Translations under genes and position numbers: made by a program
Shown here: positions 50,899 through 62,022 of the stretch, one piece after another
How positions within the stretch are numbered: the first letter of the stretch is position 1
Layout: every line of letters starts with the position of its first letter
Notes under the pieces: model-generated
The model's database searches: none
What the model was told of the DNA's origin: nothing
What the model saw: the letters and a program-made list of their open reading frames with translations, nothing else
Assembly (NCBI GenBank): GCA_019155205.2
Contig: JAHNZQ020000308.1
Coordinates: 1,971,927-2,035,926 of the forward strand
Length of the DNA: 64,000 nucleotides
Origin: Gracilaria vermiculophylla
Lineage: Eukaryota > Rhodophyta > Florideophyceae > Gracilariales > Gracilariaceae
Direction of reading: 5' to 3'

Positions 50899-52515
50899 CT
50901 TCGAGTTCATGGAAGGGTAGAAGATAGGACCTTTGCATAGCGACAGAGAGCTTGAGTCTAAGCTCACATACTCAAACGCAGCTATGTCTAACTGCTTACT
51001 TGCCTAACATGGTGCACATTCAGTAATATTTAGCAGTTGTATGCCATACCAGATATATTTCGAAAGTCGTATGACAGGACACGTCAATGGAAAAAGTCAG
51101 AAACTGATGACCAACTGTACACCAACATCCTTACGAACAGGAGTGGTCCAAGAATCCCGGTTTGTGGGCTTGTTGCTAATAGGATGTACTTCTTGCTTGC
51201 CACAGTTTTCATTTATTGTGAATTTGGTGCTGACGGCCTTCTGTGAGAAGCACGAATATACGATTTTCTGATACAGAGTCGTTAGCATGATAATTTGAAA
51301 CCGAAGTTTTTGACAACTCTGCATATGCAGGATCCATGATCCATGCAGAGTCTTTGTTTATTTAGGCCATCCCACGAGGTGTATATCTACGGTTTGCGCA
51401 AGTTGAAGGTAACATATCTCACTTGGAACTGTTGAAGGCGACGCGTCTTTTCAGGAATTTCACCCACCTGTATCTCTTTGTCTGCTCTCGGATATGTTTC
51501 TACGTCCAACGTGTAATTAGAACTGTAGGGCTTGAACACTGAGCAAGAGCTTTCAGAGACTCATCGGATTGCTTTTCTTGATCGATGTTTGAGAGCTATG
51601 TGGGTACTCTGCTGAGAAAGGATACAGAGAGAAACGTGGACATCGCCTTCGTCATAGAATTGTCCATCCAGTTAATTTTTTTTTGGAAGATTCCCTTACG
51701 GAGGAGGGTTGTGACAGCTCGACAAAGAATTAGCTTGCGCACTCTGTTGGTCTGCTTCCCTAATCAATTGGGTTGATTTGTGATGTTCTCAGCTGTTGGC
51801 TTTCTGGCACAACTCCACAGCTGTCAATGCCATTACCATCCCAGCTTATTTACTTGGTTGATTAATATCACGTCATACTAGTACATCTGTAGTGCACAGT
51901 CATTGTCAGCAAGCTTTTAAAGGAACGCCGTGATGGTGAAACAAAATGCGAGCCCATGTCTCCATTGCACTCCAGATTTTATATGTAATTCCAGGTTCCG
52001 AAATATCCGGAACAAGTCCACCGAGCAAAGAATCAAGGAGAAAGACAATCTCGATCGTGTTGTACCTATCTATTTTCTCGTTAAACTCCGAATTCTGGAG
52101 CGCAACAATTGCTCTTCGTGAGTTTTCAGGGTTTCGAAGTAATGTCTTTTCGATGTATGATAGTCGTTTGTATCGTCATGGAATTCAGACACGACGTACT
52201 TCGGAGAGTCACCATGGTTTGAGTTGTTCAATAAATCTACATCTCTTCAAACAGTATGTAGTATGAATTGATGATTCGTTGGCATTTCATTTCCAACTTC
52301 CTTCACCTCAATATATTGAGAAACATAACCTCCTGCCTCACAGCGTTCTTCAAATGCCTTTTGTAGGAGGGCTAAGGTGAAGCGTAGAGTCCTCCGTTTT
52401 TTTGCTCGCTCTTGGCAGATCTTGCCAACCTAAAATTGTATCTCCGGGACTGGCTTTTTTACTTCATAACAAACTTGTTAGGAGGGGAAGCACAGTTTTT
52501 ATCTAAGGAAACAAG
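50899..52515. other. AT-rich spacer between SEL1L and the glycosyltransferase gene
   Basis: About 1.6 kb without a supported gene. A direct repeat ATCCATG within GATCCATGATCCATG lies near 51328. No C-run or clear TATA was found in front of the glycosyltransferase gene. Confidence 0.5.
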
Positions 52516-53676
52516 ATGCTGAAACCTTACAGACGAAGAGGCATTCCAACTTCGACAAGGATCAATATAGCCATTTTGTTGTCCATAACGGCATTGATTG
52601 TCATCTTGAACCATCTAATTCAAAAGATGTTCCGTTTTCGCCGCGATTTGATTGTCAAAGAGCGACAGATTCAAACGCACAAAACAGGTCTTGGAAATTT
52701 ACCATCCACCGCCCTGATAACAATGTCAGACCCATTGTTTCAAGATTGCGTGTTGCAGCTGCTAAAAAGTGCCCGGCAGATTGGGTGGAAAGAGCCAATA
52801 TATCTGTTGGCTATCGATTATGATCTGTTTGACGACGAAGTACAAGATCAACTGGACACACTTGGAGTGTTCGTCATCAAGACACGCCAACTATTTGACT
52901 GGTGGATTACAGAGAAATTCAACAGTCAAAAATCTTATCGTCGCCTTGAAGCAAAGAAGTTTAGAAAGATGGAAGTATTTCTAAACCCTATCTTTCGGAC
53001 TTATGAGCGTTTAATATACCTGGATGCGGATGGATTTCTGACCAGTTTGGAGCCGATGGTGCGGATGGCATTCCCTCAAAACGTCACGATCTTGATGAGA
53101 CAAAATGATCGTTCTTTCAACAAGCTGTCTTTTCACGAAAATGAGCTCGCGAAAGAGTTCTTGACTGTAAACCAGACGAAACTTCTCAACTCTCGATTTC
53201 CAAATCGTGCGAAATCAGGAGCATCGTCGTACTTCATTGTGGATGTTAGCAAGCTGCCTTCTCTTGTGGAGGTGTTTACAAAAAGTATCGAAATCCTCTG
53301 TAACTTTCGTCCAGCGTTTCGTCTCAACGACCAAACTCTCCTCAATCTTTTGTTCTACGGTGAGCTTGCTATGTTTCCATATTGCAGCTGGGACGAAATT
53401 GTAATCATGGAGGAACCTCGATACTTACTACAGTACTGTCTTAACAACATGCAGCTTCAAAGATGGTTACTTGGACAAATCTCATTTATGTACAGACACA
53501 TGGCGGTCGAAGAAAAGACGAAGTGTGTAAGGAAACGTGAGGACCAGAAATCGGCGCTCAACGGCACTCAAATCGGTGACTTAATCCAACCCCCTGAGGC
53601 ATTGCAACTCGGTTCGAGAACATATTCGACCTGTCATGAAGCAGTTGCCGCATGGCGGGATAGCATTCTTCCGTAG
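52516..53676 (+). CDS. GT8-like type II membrane glycosyltransferase
   Basis: A 386-residue protein. A short basic N terminus and one hydrophobic segment (about 18-36) give a type II signal anchor, so the catalytic part should face the Golgi or ER lumen. The glycogenin-like fold is suggested by STALITMSDPLFQDCVLQLL, given here as STALITMSDP, then KEPIYLLAIDYD, KFRKMEVFLNPIF, and the metal-binding YLDADGFL (DxD near 171-173). ASSYFIVDVSKLPSLVE and LNDQTLLNLLF fit later conserved blocks of the family. Donor and acceptor sugars are unknown. The neighbours ALG8, SEL1L and ERD2 are all secretory-pathway genes. It is convergent with ERD2. Confidence 0.8.
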   Translation: MLKPYRRRGIPTSTRINIAILLSITALIVILNHLIQKMFRFRRDLIVKERQIQTHKTGLGNLPSTALITMSDPLFQDCVLQLLKSARQIGWKEPIYLLAIDYDLFDDEVQDQLDTLGVFVIKTRQLFDWWITEKFNSQKSYRRLEAKKFRKMEVFLNPIFRTYERLIYLDADGFLTSLEPMVRMAFPQNVTILMRQNDRSFNKLSFHENELAKEFLTVNQTKLLNSRFPNRAKSGASSYFIVDVSKLPSLVEVFTKSIEILCNFRPAFRLNDQTLLNLLFYGELAMFPYCSWDEIVIMEEPRYLLQYCLNNMQLQRWLLGQISFMYRHMAVEEKTKCVRKREDQKSALNGTQIGDLIQPPEALQLGSRTYSTCHEAVAAWRDSILP

Positions 53677-54550
53677 TGATGGGTTGCGGAACATCAATAG
53701 TTTTGGTGCTGGTTGTAGTGTCAACTGCGTCGCAGACAGGATTTTCTCTCAACGCCTTCACAGGATTTTGTTTTTTCGACAACTCGTGTTGTAAGGTACT
53801 TCTATCTCTTACCATTCATTCACGATGATCAAGAATTTTCTCTTTTCCTTTTTTGTTACCGGTGATGCTTTATTTCGCATGGATCTAGCACCCAGAAAGA
53901 ATGTTTTGAGGTGAAAGTAGGTGCAAAACTTGTAAACCAATGTGGCTTTCCTCAGAGTGGATGATGCTGTGCTACGCGTTCCACGCTAAATTTTGAGGTC
54001 ATGGAGAGGGACACACCTTGCCCTCACCATTGAATCCATTGATTACCCGGTTGGATTATAAAGTGAGCCAAGATGTAGATGGTTTGCGGCAATTTTGCGA
54101 ATAATACCGATCGACTTCGTTGTTCTCAACGCCCTTGGAGGAGCACAGAATTTCGGCTGCTGAAGATTTACTAATAGCTTGAGTGTTGAAAGAACAATGG
54201 CTTTGAGTGATAAACACAAAGCCAAGCCCCGTGGATCAGAGTGTTTAATCTACTAGCAATGAATTACTTCATTGCTGTTCTATCTAGGCATGTACTCTGC
54301 TTTCAGGACAACGTTGTCCATGTCCTCTGCATGCTGAACGATAAGATAGCCTAGAAGGCTTCATGAAATGGTACTTGCGGTACTTTTACGCGAGCTTTCC
54401 CAGGAGAGCAAGCGCATGACGGAACAAAAACACTGTTCGAAATGTATGCCTCGGCAGAAGTACAAGAATATGATTCTTGACGAAGCAAGTATTGTTTTCA
54501 TGTTTTTATACAGCATGTTTGCAAAGCAATGAGGACTATCAAACTGGCGT
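53677..54550. other. Convergent spacer between glycosyltransferase and ERD2
   Basis: About 870 bases of ordinary to AT-rich sequence. No gene, RNA or repeat was recognised. Confidence 0.5.
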
Positions 54551-55207
54551 CTATGGAGGCAGACGCAGCTTCTTTCCTTGCCGCCGACTGAGAACGTAAT
54601 AGTAAAAGAAATCGGCGTATAGGAGAGTCTGAATTGTACCACAGCCCCAGGCGAGCCACTGGTTTCGTCGATGCTCCATGAAATAACGCCAAATCCAGTT
54701 GCATATGTAGAGTGCTCTATAACCACCGAGACAAAAAATGTAATGGGATGTAATGTTCTCAACTTCGCCAGTTTCTTGGAGGAGAAAAAGCTGGGGCAAA
54801 ATAGCGACGGCTTCTAAGAAGACAGAGAAGGCCCACAAAATCTCGAAGACGGTGAGGCGTAGATGGAAGATCAAAGCGAGCGCAGCGGATCCGGCGATGA
54901 GGTACTGGATACGGAAGGTGTCATGAACTTTGTCATAGGTGTGCTTGTAGCGGTCGCAGATGAGGTAGATGGTGTAGGCCGAGGAAGATAGAAAGAGAAT
55001 CTTCATGATGGTGTTGTAGAAGGTGAGAGCTGAATGCCAGGGTTTGGTGAATAGAAGATCGACGTAGCGAGTGCTGAAGACGACCATGTACAAGATCTGG
55101 GTCTTGAGGGAGATTCCGGCGCATGAGTGAGAAGTGTTGATCTTTAGCAGCAGCAACAGGATGGACACGACATGGAGCATGTCCGCTGCGAGGCGAAAAA
55201 TGTTCAT
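54551..55207 (-). CDS. ERD2: KDEL receptor (ER lumen protein-retaining receptor)
   Basis: A 218-residue seven-span Golgi/ER protein that returns escaped ER residents carrying KDEL-like tails. Family stretches: MNIFRLAADMLHVVSILLLLLK at the start (shown as MNIFRLAADMLHV), SCAGISLKTQILY, FSTRYVDLLF, IMKILFLSSSAYTIYL, FLEAVAILPQL, GEVENITSHYIFCLGGYRALY (shown as VENITSHYIF and LGGYRALY), and ADFFYYYV near the C terminus. Length is typical of the family. A TGACGTCG element lies about 10 bases before the ATG on the sense strand. Single exon, divergent from the WNK kinase gene. Confidence 0.96.
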   Translation of the reverse strand: MNIFRLAADMLHVVSILLLLLKINTSHSCAGISLKTQILYMVVFSTRYVDLLFTKPWHSALTFYNTIMKILFLSSSAYTIYLICDRYKHTYDKVHDTFRIQYLIAGSAALALIFHLRLTVFEILWAFSVFLEAVAILPQLFLLQETGEVENITSHYIFCLGGYRALYICNWIWRYFMEHRRNQWLAWGCGTIQTLLYADFFYYYVLSRRQGKKLRLPP

Positions 55208-55662
55208 GGCTGTAACGACGTCAGGGCTGGGAAGGTTTTAGGCTATACAAAGGGAGCGAAACGTTGAGACCATGGGGGTGCGACGAGGACTGTAGAGAGC
55301 GAATGGGCGGGCAAGCGGTGCGCGGTGTTCGGGCGCGAGGGGGGATGACGCAGCGGGGACGAGCGCAACACCGGCTTACAAACGAAGGGGATCAGCGGAT
55401 GCGGGCGCAATTGTCGAGACCAAGATGATTGAGTCGCGATGCTAATTGACAATCGGCTGATGAAATTGTTCTGCTCACTTGTGGTGCACGAGGAGCCGAT
55501 CTGCGGATGAAGGAACGCGGCTACCCGTGACACGGCCGGAGTGGTTGGTGCTCAATCGGTCCGGGCCGGGCGCTCGAATCCGCCCCGAGCATTACACCGG
55601 GCGCGTCAGGCGCGGGCAGTGGCGGCCCGGCGAGGACAAAGGGCCACGGCGAGTCCAGACCG

Positions 55663-55689
55663 CAGCGCCAGCGCCAGCGCCAGCGCCAG
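55663..55689 (+). repeat. CAGCGC hexanucleotide array
   Basis: About 4.5 tandem copies of CAGCGC in a GC-rich spacer. Confidence 0.85.
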
Positions 55690-55979
55690 TGCTGCTGCCG
55701 TCTGCCGCCTCCTGAATGGTGGAAGTGCCAGGCGTCCAGGCGTTGCCCGCCGCGAGCGCAGCGCCAGCGCGGACGAGCAGAGCGGTGCAGGAGGGCCAGC
55801 CCGTGCGCGTCATTCGGCGCCAGCTTCGTTTCGCGTAGCGACTTTCGCCTTCAGATCCCGTCGGCTGTTTCGCGCCTATCGCAAGCGCCGTCTTTCATCC
55901 GAGGCACCTCCCTTTCCTGCCTTCACCGCGCCGCTTTCCCACATTCTGTGATAGCCCCCCTTCCATATCCACCGTTCCA

Positions 55980-55995
55980 CCCCCCCCCCCCCCCC

Positions 55996-56041
<46 letters not shown>

Positions 56042-56117
56042 TTCCCCCCATCCTTTCTCCCCCCCCCCCCCCCCTCCCCCCTCCCCCCCCCCCCCCTCCT
56101 TCCCCCCCCCCCCCCCC
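55980..56117 (+). repeat. C tracts (C16, C45 and others) upstream of WNK
   Basis: C16 at 55980-55995 and C45 at 55997-56041, then further runs broken by T-rich pieces up to 56117. They lie on the WNK sense strand. Confidence 0.88.
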
Positions 56118-56626
56118 GCTGCAACCCCCTCTCACCGCCGGCGCTTTTCGTCTTGTACGCCCGTGCCGCAACTCAACGCCCATCAATTTCTTCCCAGCTG
56201 CCCTTCTGTTCTCTTTCTCTCTTAAGACCTCTGTCGCGCCCCGTCTCTCTGTTCCTTCCTTCCCTCCGTTTCCCCGCGTATCCGTCCCGCGTTCCGTCTC
56301 AACTCGCTACACTCACTGTGTCAAAAAAAACTCACGCGTTTCTGCCGCCCTTTAAACCTTGGTCATCAATCGCGAGTCACATAACCCCCTCATCGTCAAA
56401 TCTGCACGTGCTGTTGCCGACGCCAAGCCCCCTCCCACTCTCAAAAAAACGCACCTCAGCCCTCCGCAGCGCACTTTCCTTCTCGCATCACCTCTCGCTC
56501 GCCGTCGCATCACCTTCCAGCCGTGCCTAGCGCCTTATCCTCGTTCCCCTCCACAACTGCATGGGTGCGCTTGCTTGTCGCGCTTGCGCTCGCAGAGGTT
56601 TCCCTCTTCTCCGCTCCTAACGCTAG

Positions 56627-59600
56627 ATGACCAACGGTAGTCCCAACGCCGACGTCCAGCAAGTCGTCGAGACCTGTCCAAATGGGCGCTACATCCGATA
56701 TAGCTCCATCTTGGGCAAGGGCGCCTACAAGACCGTCTACGAGGCCTTCGATACCGAGGAGGCGCTGCAGGTCGCGTGGAATAAGCTTCATGTCGACCGT
56801 CTTTCTAAGCACGATCTTGAAAAGGTTTCCAACGAAGTTTCACTGCTGCGCAAGGTTACGCACAAGAACATTATCAAGTTCTATGACTCATGGCCGGGTA
56901 CGGACAGCAACGGTAATCAGACCATCAACTTCATTACCGAGCAAATGATGTCTGGCACGCTGAAGGAGTACTTGCGAAAAGCGCAGGCAATCAAGCTCAA
57001 GGTTATTCGACGTTGGTGCTCCAATATCCTCGATGCTGTTGCGTATTTGCACACCCAAACGCCGCCAATCATGCACAGAGATCTCAAATGTGACAATATC
57101 TTTATCAATGGCCATGTGGGCGAGGTGAAAATTGGCGATTTGGGCCTTTCAGGTGTCAAGGAGCGCGAAAAGGCTGACTCCGTTATTGGCACTCCAGAAT
57201 TTATGGCACCCGAGCTGTATGAAGAGTCCTACACAGAGAAAGTTGACATTTACGCCTTTGGTATGTGTTTGCTTGAAATAGTCTCAATGGAATATCCTTA
57301 CTCGGAATGCACCAATATGGCACAGATCTTTAAAAAGGTTTTTGGAGGTGAAAAGCCACGTGCTTTCGAGATGCTTGTTGATGGTGATGTTAAAGAAGTC
57401 ATCGCGGCTTGTCTGCAGAGAGAGCCACTTCGGCCATCGGCTGTCGAATTGTTGAGACATCCATTGTTTAGCGACTGGGAAACTGATGCCGGTAGCATAA
57501 GCAACCTTTCCCTCGTGAAGAACTCATCACAAAGTGTTCAGGGCCAGCAAGTTGCAAAGGCAGAGATGCCAATTGGCACCGATCTCATAGACTGGTCTGA
57601 CCCGCTTCAGAGGCATATGCTTGTCACACTGCAAGAAGGAGAGAACGGCAGTGGGGACGAGAATCAGGTATCAGTTCGAGCATCAAATGAAAACGGCGGT
57701 TTCGTTATTGGTCTCGAAATTCCCATTCGCGATGCGATTAAAAGAGTCGAGTTCACATTTGATCCTTTTGAGGATAGTGCGCGGCACATTGCACAAGAAA
57801 TGGTTGCCGAGTTTAGTTTGGGAAATGAACAAGTGGTTGTCATTCAAGAAGAAGTCGAACGCCAGGTCAAAATGGCCAACGATCAGCGGTATCAGCGTGA
57901 AGTTCTGTCTCGAAATGCTACTCCGCAGCCACCGCCACGAAGTTCTGATGCGCCGCATGCCAGATCTGCAATTCAGCCTCCGAACGTTGCTGGCGCAGTT
58001 CTCGAAGATGCACCCACTCATGGGCAACCACCACAACCTCAGCAACCCGCACATGCCGTGCCACCGAGTGGCAACCCGCAGCCGGCACAGATATCGCATC
58101 CCATCGATCAGCAGCCCCAAAGTTCTTTACAAGCGGTTATTCAAGGAACTTCTGGGCTTAATCCCGCAGATCCTGTCGCAAGCTTTCACGAAGGACGAGC
58201 AATCGACCCCCATCCCACAGCGGGAAGTGAGCAAGTAGTTAGAGAACACTTTGATGTTTCCTCTGCTTCTCTACATCCGCACGAGACGACAATTGCAAGT
58301 TCTAATCAACAAGACATGTTCTCTACGGATGAGCCAGCGGCTAATGATGACATTGAAAGCCATGCTTCATCCATGGCTCCTGAAAAGCCGAGGTCTCTTT
58401 CGCTTCCCCCGTCTGTTCCAGATTTTTCTGATGGGAAATCAGAAGACACTCGTCAGTTCCCAATGTCATCTGCTGTCAAATCTGAGGATGGATTCACACC
58501 GGCAGCTGAAATTGATCATGAAAAGGCGCAACCACTACTTCACCCGCATCATATAGAAGGGCAACAGACAAATCCTCAACAAGCTGAACAACAGAGTGTC
58601 ATAAACCTTCAAGCGGCTGGTATGCAACCAATTCCAGAGCATCACGTACATCATGAAGGCTCCAAAGTACCAGTGCAGCAATCGTTACCTCCGGTGGACC
58701 CACCATCAGCACACAACCGTGTGTATGAAGAAAATCGAGAGACCTCTTATTCATCAAGACCAGATCTTGCGGTTCAGAGTGGTGAAAAGGATGTTCTTCC
58801 TGAGTCTTCACCCTTCTCCACTACTCAGGTTACTGAAGTGATGGCCCCGTATCCAACTGTTCATGTCACAAATCAACCTGATGAACCCTTCATTCAAACA
58901 CAGTTCATACCAGGCGAGGAGAACTCTGATCTCAGTGCCAATCCGACAAATATAGGAAGCAATAGAAGGGCCATAGAAAACGTTACTGCCACACTCACTG
59001 ACGACCATAGTCGTCAATTGCCTCTACAGACATCTTCGCATGCTCGCTCACGGCCTCAGTCATCGGGTTCTGTGAAAATTCCCGCGATTGTAGCTCCGTC
59101 TATATCGAAGGACATCCGAGGTGATTATGAGGTGGCAAAATGTCCACCAGGAACCCCAACTAGTTCAGTGGATGGTCGGAATGAGCACTTGAGCCAAAGC
59201 AGTCCTCACAAAAGTAGCTTGGAAGTTCGTCTATCGAGGAATATGGACAAAGGACAAGGTGGACGGGTTCTAAATCGAAGGCAGCAAGGAGATCCAGACA
59301 AAGTTACATCTATCGAAATAAGGCGCATTCCCAACGTATCCAAATCTACACCCATGCTTTTTATTCCCGAACTGAAAGGTCCAGCCCATAAGACTTCCTC
59401 TCGTTCCAATGGATTTCCGAGGACATTATCCGAGAGACCGGTCAGCACCCCATCAGTTGAACAAGCATTTCAAGCTTCTTCTATTCCGCAGTCTATCTCG
59501 GATGGCAACCTGCCTCGAAAGCTAACGTACATTTCTAATATTCCTGGAGACATCCAAGAACCTACGTTAAGCACACAGTCTCCATCCATTGAACGACTTC

Positions 59601-61873
59601 CGAATCAGATGAGATCCCCAATAAGAGGGTCCTCTGCTATCGCATTATCCTCTGCCGTACCGGGAACAGAAACAGAGGCCATGTCACAAGCAGTCCTATC
59701 AAGGCCTGGAGCTGAGACATACTCTTTTTCTGTACATTCGTTACCGGTAGGGGACACAGAGAATCAAGATAGGCGATTACTATCTCAAAGCCAACAAAGA
59801 GCGGGCTCCAGGCCTCAAATTGTTGTTGTAGGCAGTGAATCTACTCAATCTCGTCGTGAAGCCAATGGTTCATCCGGGTTTCAGGAAAAAGGCGCTCCAG
59901 ATGCCGTCTTTAGCTCTGGCCCTTCCAGTTCCGATCAGGGTGATTCTTTAGTGGATAGCTACTCTTCCCCGGAACGAAATAGACCATCATCTTTAAAGGT
60001 TGCTAGGGCCCCACCGAACGGGCATGTCCAAGCCGGCTCGCTTTTGTCAACGTCAGAAGAATCACCACCGTGGCCTAGTTCCTCATCATCACAAGGTGCC
60101 CCAAATGGCTCTGCACAAGGGAGCTATAGACAAGGAGTTGAGACGGACACCAATGAATCAAAAGTTGGTCAGCAGAACTATACTGAGTGCCTAAAATTGA
60201 TCGACTTATGCTCGAGGGGTTTATATGATGAAGTGCTTGCAAAGATTGAAAGTGGACGTGCTTCCGTGAAGTTTGCAGATTATGATAGAAGAACTCCATT
60301 GCACATTGCAGCAGCCGAAGGACAGGCAAACATATGCGCACTGTTGATTGAACGTGGAGCCGATGTCAGTGCGAAAGACCGATGGGGACACACACCACTA
60401 TGGGATGCAAAGATGAATGGACACCGTGATGTTCAAGACCTGTTGCAGAGACACAAGGGTGCGGACACTTCTTTATGCATGGATGTGACAAGTTTTGAGC
60501 TCATGCAATACGCTGCGAAAGGAGATCTCGAGGCAGTGCGAGACAGGATCGTTGCAGGTGCCCAAGCTACTTTTCAGGACTATGACAGACGGACGCCACT
60601 GCATCTTGCCTGTTCGGAAGGGCACGTAGAGGTAGCAGAACTTCTGTTGGTCAATGGCGCCTCACATTCAGTAAGGGATAGAGTTGGCAGATCCCCTGTT
60701 GACGATGCCGTCACCAATGGACACAGGAAGATACTCCGTGTGTTGCGACAGTATGGAGCTACAATTCCCCCGCATCTTCTTGAGGCGCAGCCAGAATCTA
60801 TCAATCAGAAGGGAATGGATCTCGTGGAGCATGCTGCAAGAGGTCGAGCTGATGCCGTAAAACAGTACCTCAAACAAGGTGCCAATCCCAACTACGGGGA
60901 TTACGACCATCGAACCCCGCTGCATCTAGCATGTGTAGAGGGGAAACTTGAAGTGGTACAGATTCTTCTTCACGCGGGAGCCAACATACATCTACGGGAT
61001 CGATGGGGCTCGACTCCATTAGATGAAGCCAGGAAAGGTGGATTCACTAATATTGTGGAGGAGATTACTAAATGGGGCCGAAAAGTTAGTCAGCAGTCTA
61101 CAAGTGCCCTACCTGAACATTCTATTGCTGCTCCCGCTCTAGATGGTCCGATTGTCTCGAGCACGCAAGAAGATATTTCAAGCTTCGATCATTTGAGCCA
61201 CGGTATCCCAACTAGTGTATCCATGGGCGCGATTCCATCCATGCATATCACACCGGACGATTTTGCTGCTAAATACAACCGTGCGGAAGGTCCCAATGGT
61301 CTGGGCGTAGAGCATGCTCCACCGCTATCAGTTCCTCAACCTCACCTTGTTCCTGTAGAGATGTTTGAAGCTGGGCTGAATTCTGGATCGGCCGAGAACG
61401 CGAGGGTCTTACGACACCCTCGGCATTCTGATGGAGATCTTGGAGAGATTCACATTTCAAGTGATAGACGGCAGGTTCATAGATCTTCTGCTAACTCAGA
61501 ACGGTCGTTGATGACATCCAGTGATCCACGACCCAGTATAGTACGTCCTGCGATATTGCCGGTGCCAGGGGTTGATGCTACTCACAGAGTTGTTTTACCA
61601 GGACCTGGTCAAAATGCTGGGGATTTCCATCTTGCGTATGCATCAATACCCAATGGCTCTACTGGCGAACACGAGCCCGCCAGAATGCCTATTTTGCAGC
61701 ATAGTAGAGTACGGTTGAGCCCCGTTGGTGTTCCATCTGGGCGGTTGGCTAGTGCGGAAAGTTACGATGTTCGCGGATCAGGCGGACCTGGAATTGGACC
61801 CAATGTGCAAACAAACTCGGCAGTACGTCTTCTGGTTGATGGCTTGATCGATGCGGCAGTAAATGAAAGGTGA
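56627..61873 (+). CDS. WNK-type kinase with C-terminal ankyrin-repeat block
   Basis: A 1748-residue protein. The kinase domain (about 22-290) has WNK hallmarks: GKGAYKTVYEAFD with the ATP-site Lys in the glycine loop (K35), VAWNKL with Asn52 where other kinases have Lys, HRDLKCDN, GDLGLSG, and GTPEFMAPELYEE. A region at about 358-420 (EIPIRDAIKRVEFTFDPFED, shown as VEFTFDPFED) fits the PF2/OSR1-C-like domain found after WNK kinases. About 770 residues of Ser/Pro/Gln-rich disorder follow. Residues about 1186-1485 hold three roughly 100-residue ankyrin units, each with DYDRRTPLH or DYDHRTPLH. Then another disordered tail. WNKs sense osmotic and chloride state. One exon, convergent with the Mda1-like gene. 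Confidence 0.92.
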   Translation: MTNGSPNADVQQVVETCPNGRYIRYSSILGKGAYKTVYEAFDTEEALQVAWNKLHVDRLSKHDLEKVSNEVSLLRKVTHKNIIKFYDSWPGTDSNGNQTINFITEQMMSGTLKEYLRKAQAIKLKVIRRWCSNILDAVAYLHTQTPPIMHRDLKCDNIFINGHVGEVKIGDLGLSGVKEREKADSVIGTPEFMAPELYEESYTEKVDIYAFGMCLLEIVSMEYPYSECTNMAQIFKKVFGGEKPRAFEMLVDGDVKEVIAACLQREPLRPSAVELLRHPLFSDWETDAGSISNLSLVKNSSQSVQGQQVAKAEMPIGTDLIDWSDPLQRHMLVTLQEGENGSGDENQVSVRASNENGGFVIGLEIPIRDAIKRVEFTFDPFEDSARHIAQEMVAEFSLGNEQVVVIQEEVERQVKMANDQRYQREVLSRNATPQPPPRSSDAPHARSAIQPPNVAGAVLEDAPTHGQPPQPQQPAHAVPPSGNPQPAQISHPIDQQPQSSLQAVIQGTSGLNPADPVASFHEGRAIDPHPTAGSEQVVREHFDVSSASLHPHETTIASSNQQDMFSTDEPAANDDIESHASSMAPEKPRSLSLPPSVPDFSDGKSEDTRQFPMSSAVKSEDGFTPAAEIDHEKAQPLLHPHHIEGQQTNPQQAEQQSVINLQAAGMQPIPEHHVHHEGSKVPVQQSLPPVDPPSAHNRVYEENRETSYSSRPDLAVQSGEKDVLPESSPFSTTQVTEVMAPYPTVHVTNQPDEPFIQTQFIPGEENSDLSANPTNIGSNRRAIENVTATLTDDHSRQLPLQTSSHARSRPQSSGSVKIPAIVAPSISKDIRGDYEVAKCPPGTPTSSVDGRNEHLSQSSPHKSSLEVRLSRNMDKGQGGRVLNRRQQGDPDKVTSIEIRRIPNVSKSTPMLFIPELKGPAHKTSSRSNGFPRTLSERPVSTPSVEQAFQASSIPQSISDGNLPRKLTYISNIPGDIQEPTLSTQSPSIERLPNQMRSPIRGSSAIALSSAVPGTETEAMSQAVLSRPGAETYSFSVHSLPVGDTENQDRRLLSQSQQRAGSRPQIVVVGSESTQSRREANGSSGFQEKGAPDAVFSSGPSSSDQGDSLVDSYSSPERNRPSSLKVARAPPNGHVQAGSLLSTSEESPPWPSSSSSQGAPNGSAQGSYRQGVETDTNESKVGQQNYTECLKLIDLCSRGLYDEVLAKIESGRASVKFADYDRRTPLHIAAAEGQANICALLIERGADVSAKDRWGHTPLWDAKMNGHRDVQDLLQRHKGADTSLCMDVTSFELMQYAAKGDLEAVRDRIVAGAQATFQDYDRRTPLHLACSEGHVEVAELLLVNGASHSVRDRVGRSPVDDAVTNGHRKILRVLRQYGATIPPHLLEAQPESINQKGMDLVEHAARGRADAVKQYLKQGANPNYGDYDHRTPLHLACVEGKLEVVQILLHAGANIHLRDRWGSTPLDEARKGGFTNIVEEITKWGRKVSQQSTSALPEHSIAAPALDGPIVSSTQEDISSFDHLSHGIPTSVSMGAIPSMHITPDDFAAKYNRAEGPNGLGVEHAPPLSVPQPHLVPVEMFEAGLNSGSAENARVLRHPRHSDGDLGEIHISSDRRQVHRSSANSERSLMTSSDPRPSIVRPAILPVPGVDATHRVVLPGPGQNAGDFHLAYASIPNGSTGEHEPARMPILQHSRVRLSPVGVPSGRLASAESYDVRGSGGPGIGPNVQTNSAVRLLVDGLIDAAVNER

Positions 61874-62022
61874 AAATTAGCATTATGTACAACAGATGTT
61901 TAGTTTTAAAGGTAGGAGCCATTCATAAGAGCTTGTAAGCGGGAAACCATGAATAGAGGGTAATAAATGCAGGATTCCCGTCCTGTACTTTGCTAGGAAA
62001 CAAATGGTCTATACATTCTTTA

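Larger units (their letters stand above)
55208..56626. promoter_or_regulatory. Divergent region between ERD2 and WNK, with C tracts
   Basis: The ERD2 side has no C-run. A CAGCGC array (about 4.5 copies) lies at 55663-55689 and a shorter one near 55755. The WNK side has long C tracts (55980-56117) on its sense strand, followed by 510 bases of pyrimidine-rich leader to ATG 56627. No TATA box was recognised for WNK. Confidence 0.55.

Noticed and set aside
55530..55600. tRNA-like stretch with CTCGAATCC
   Set aside because: No seven-base acceptor stem or anticodon arm of correct spacing could be formed.
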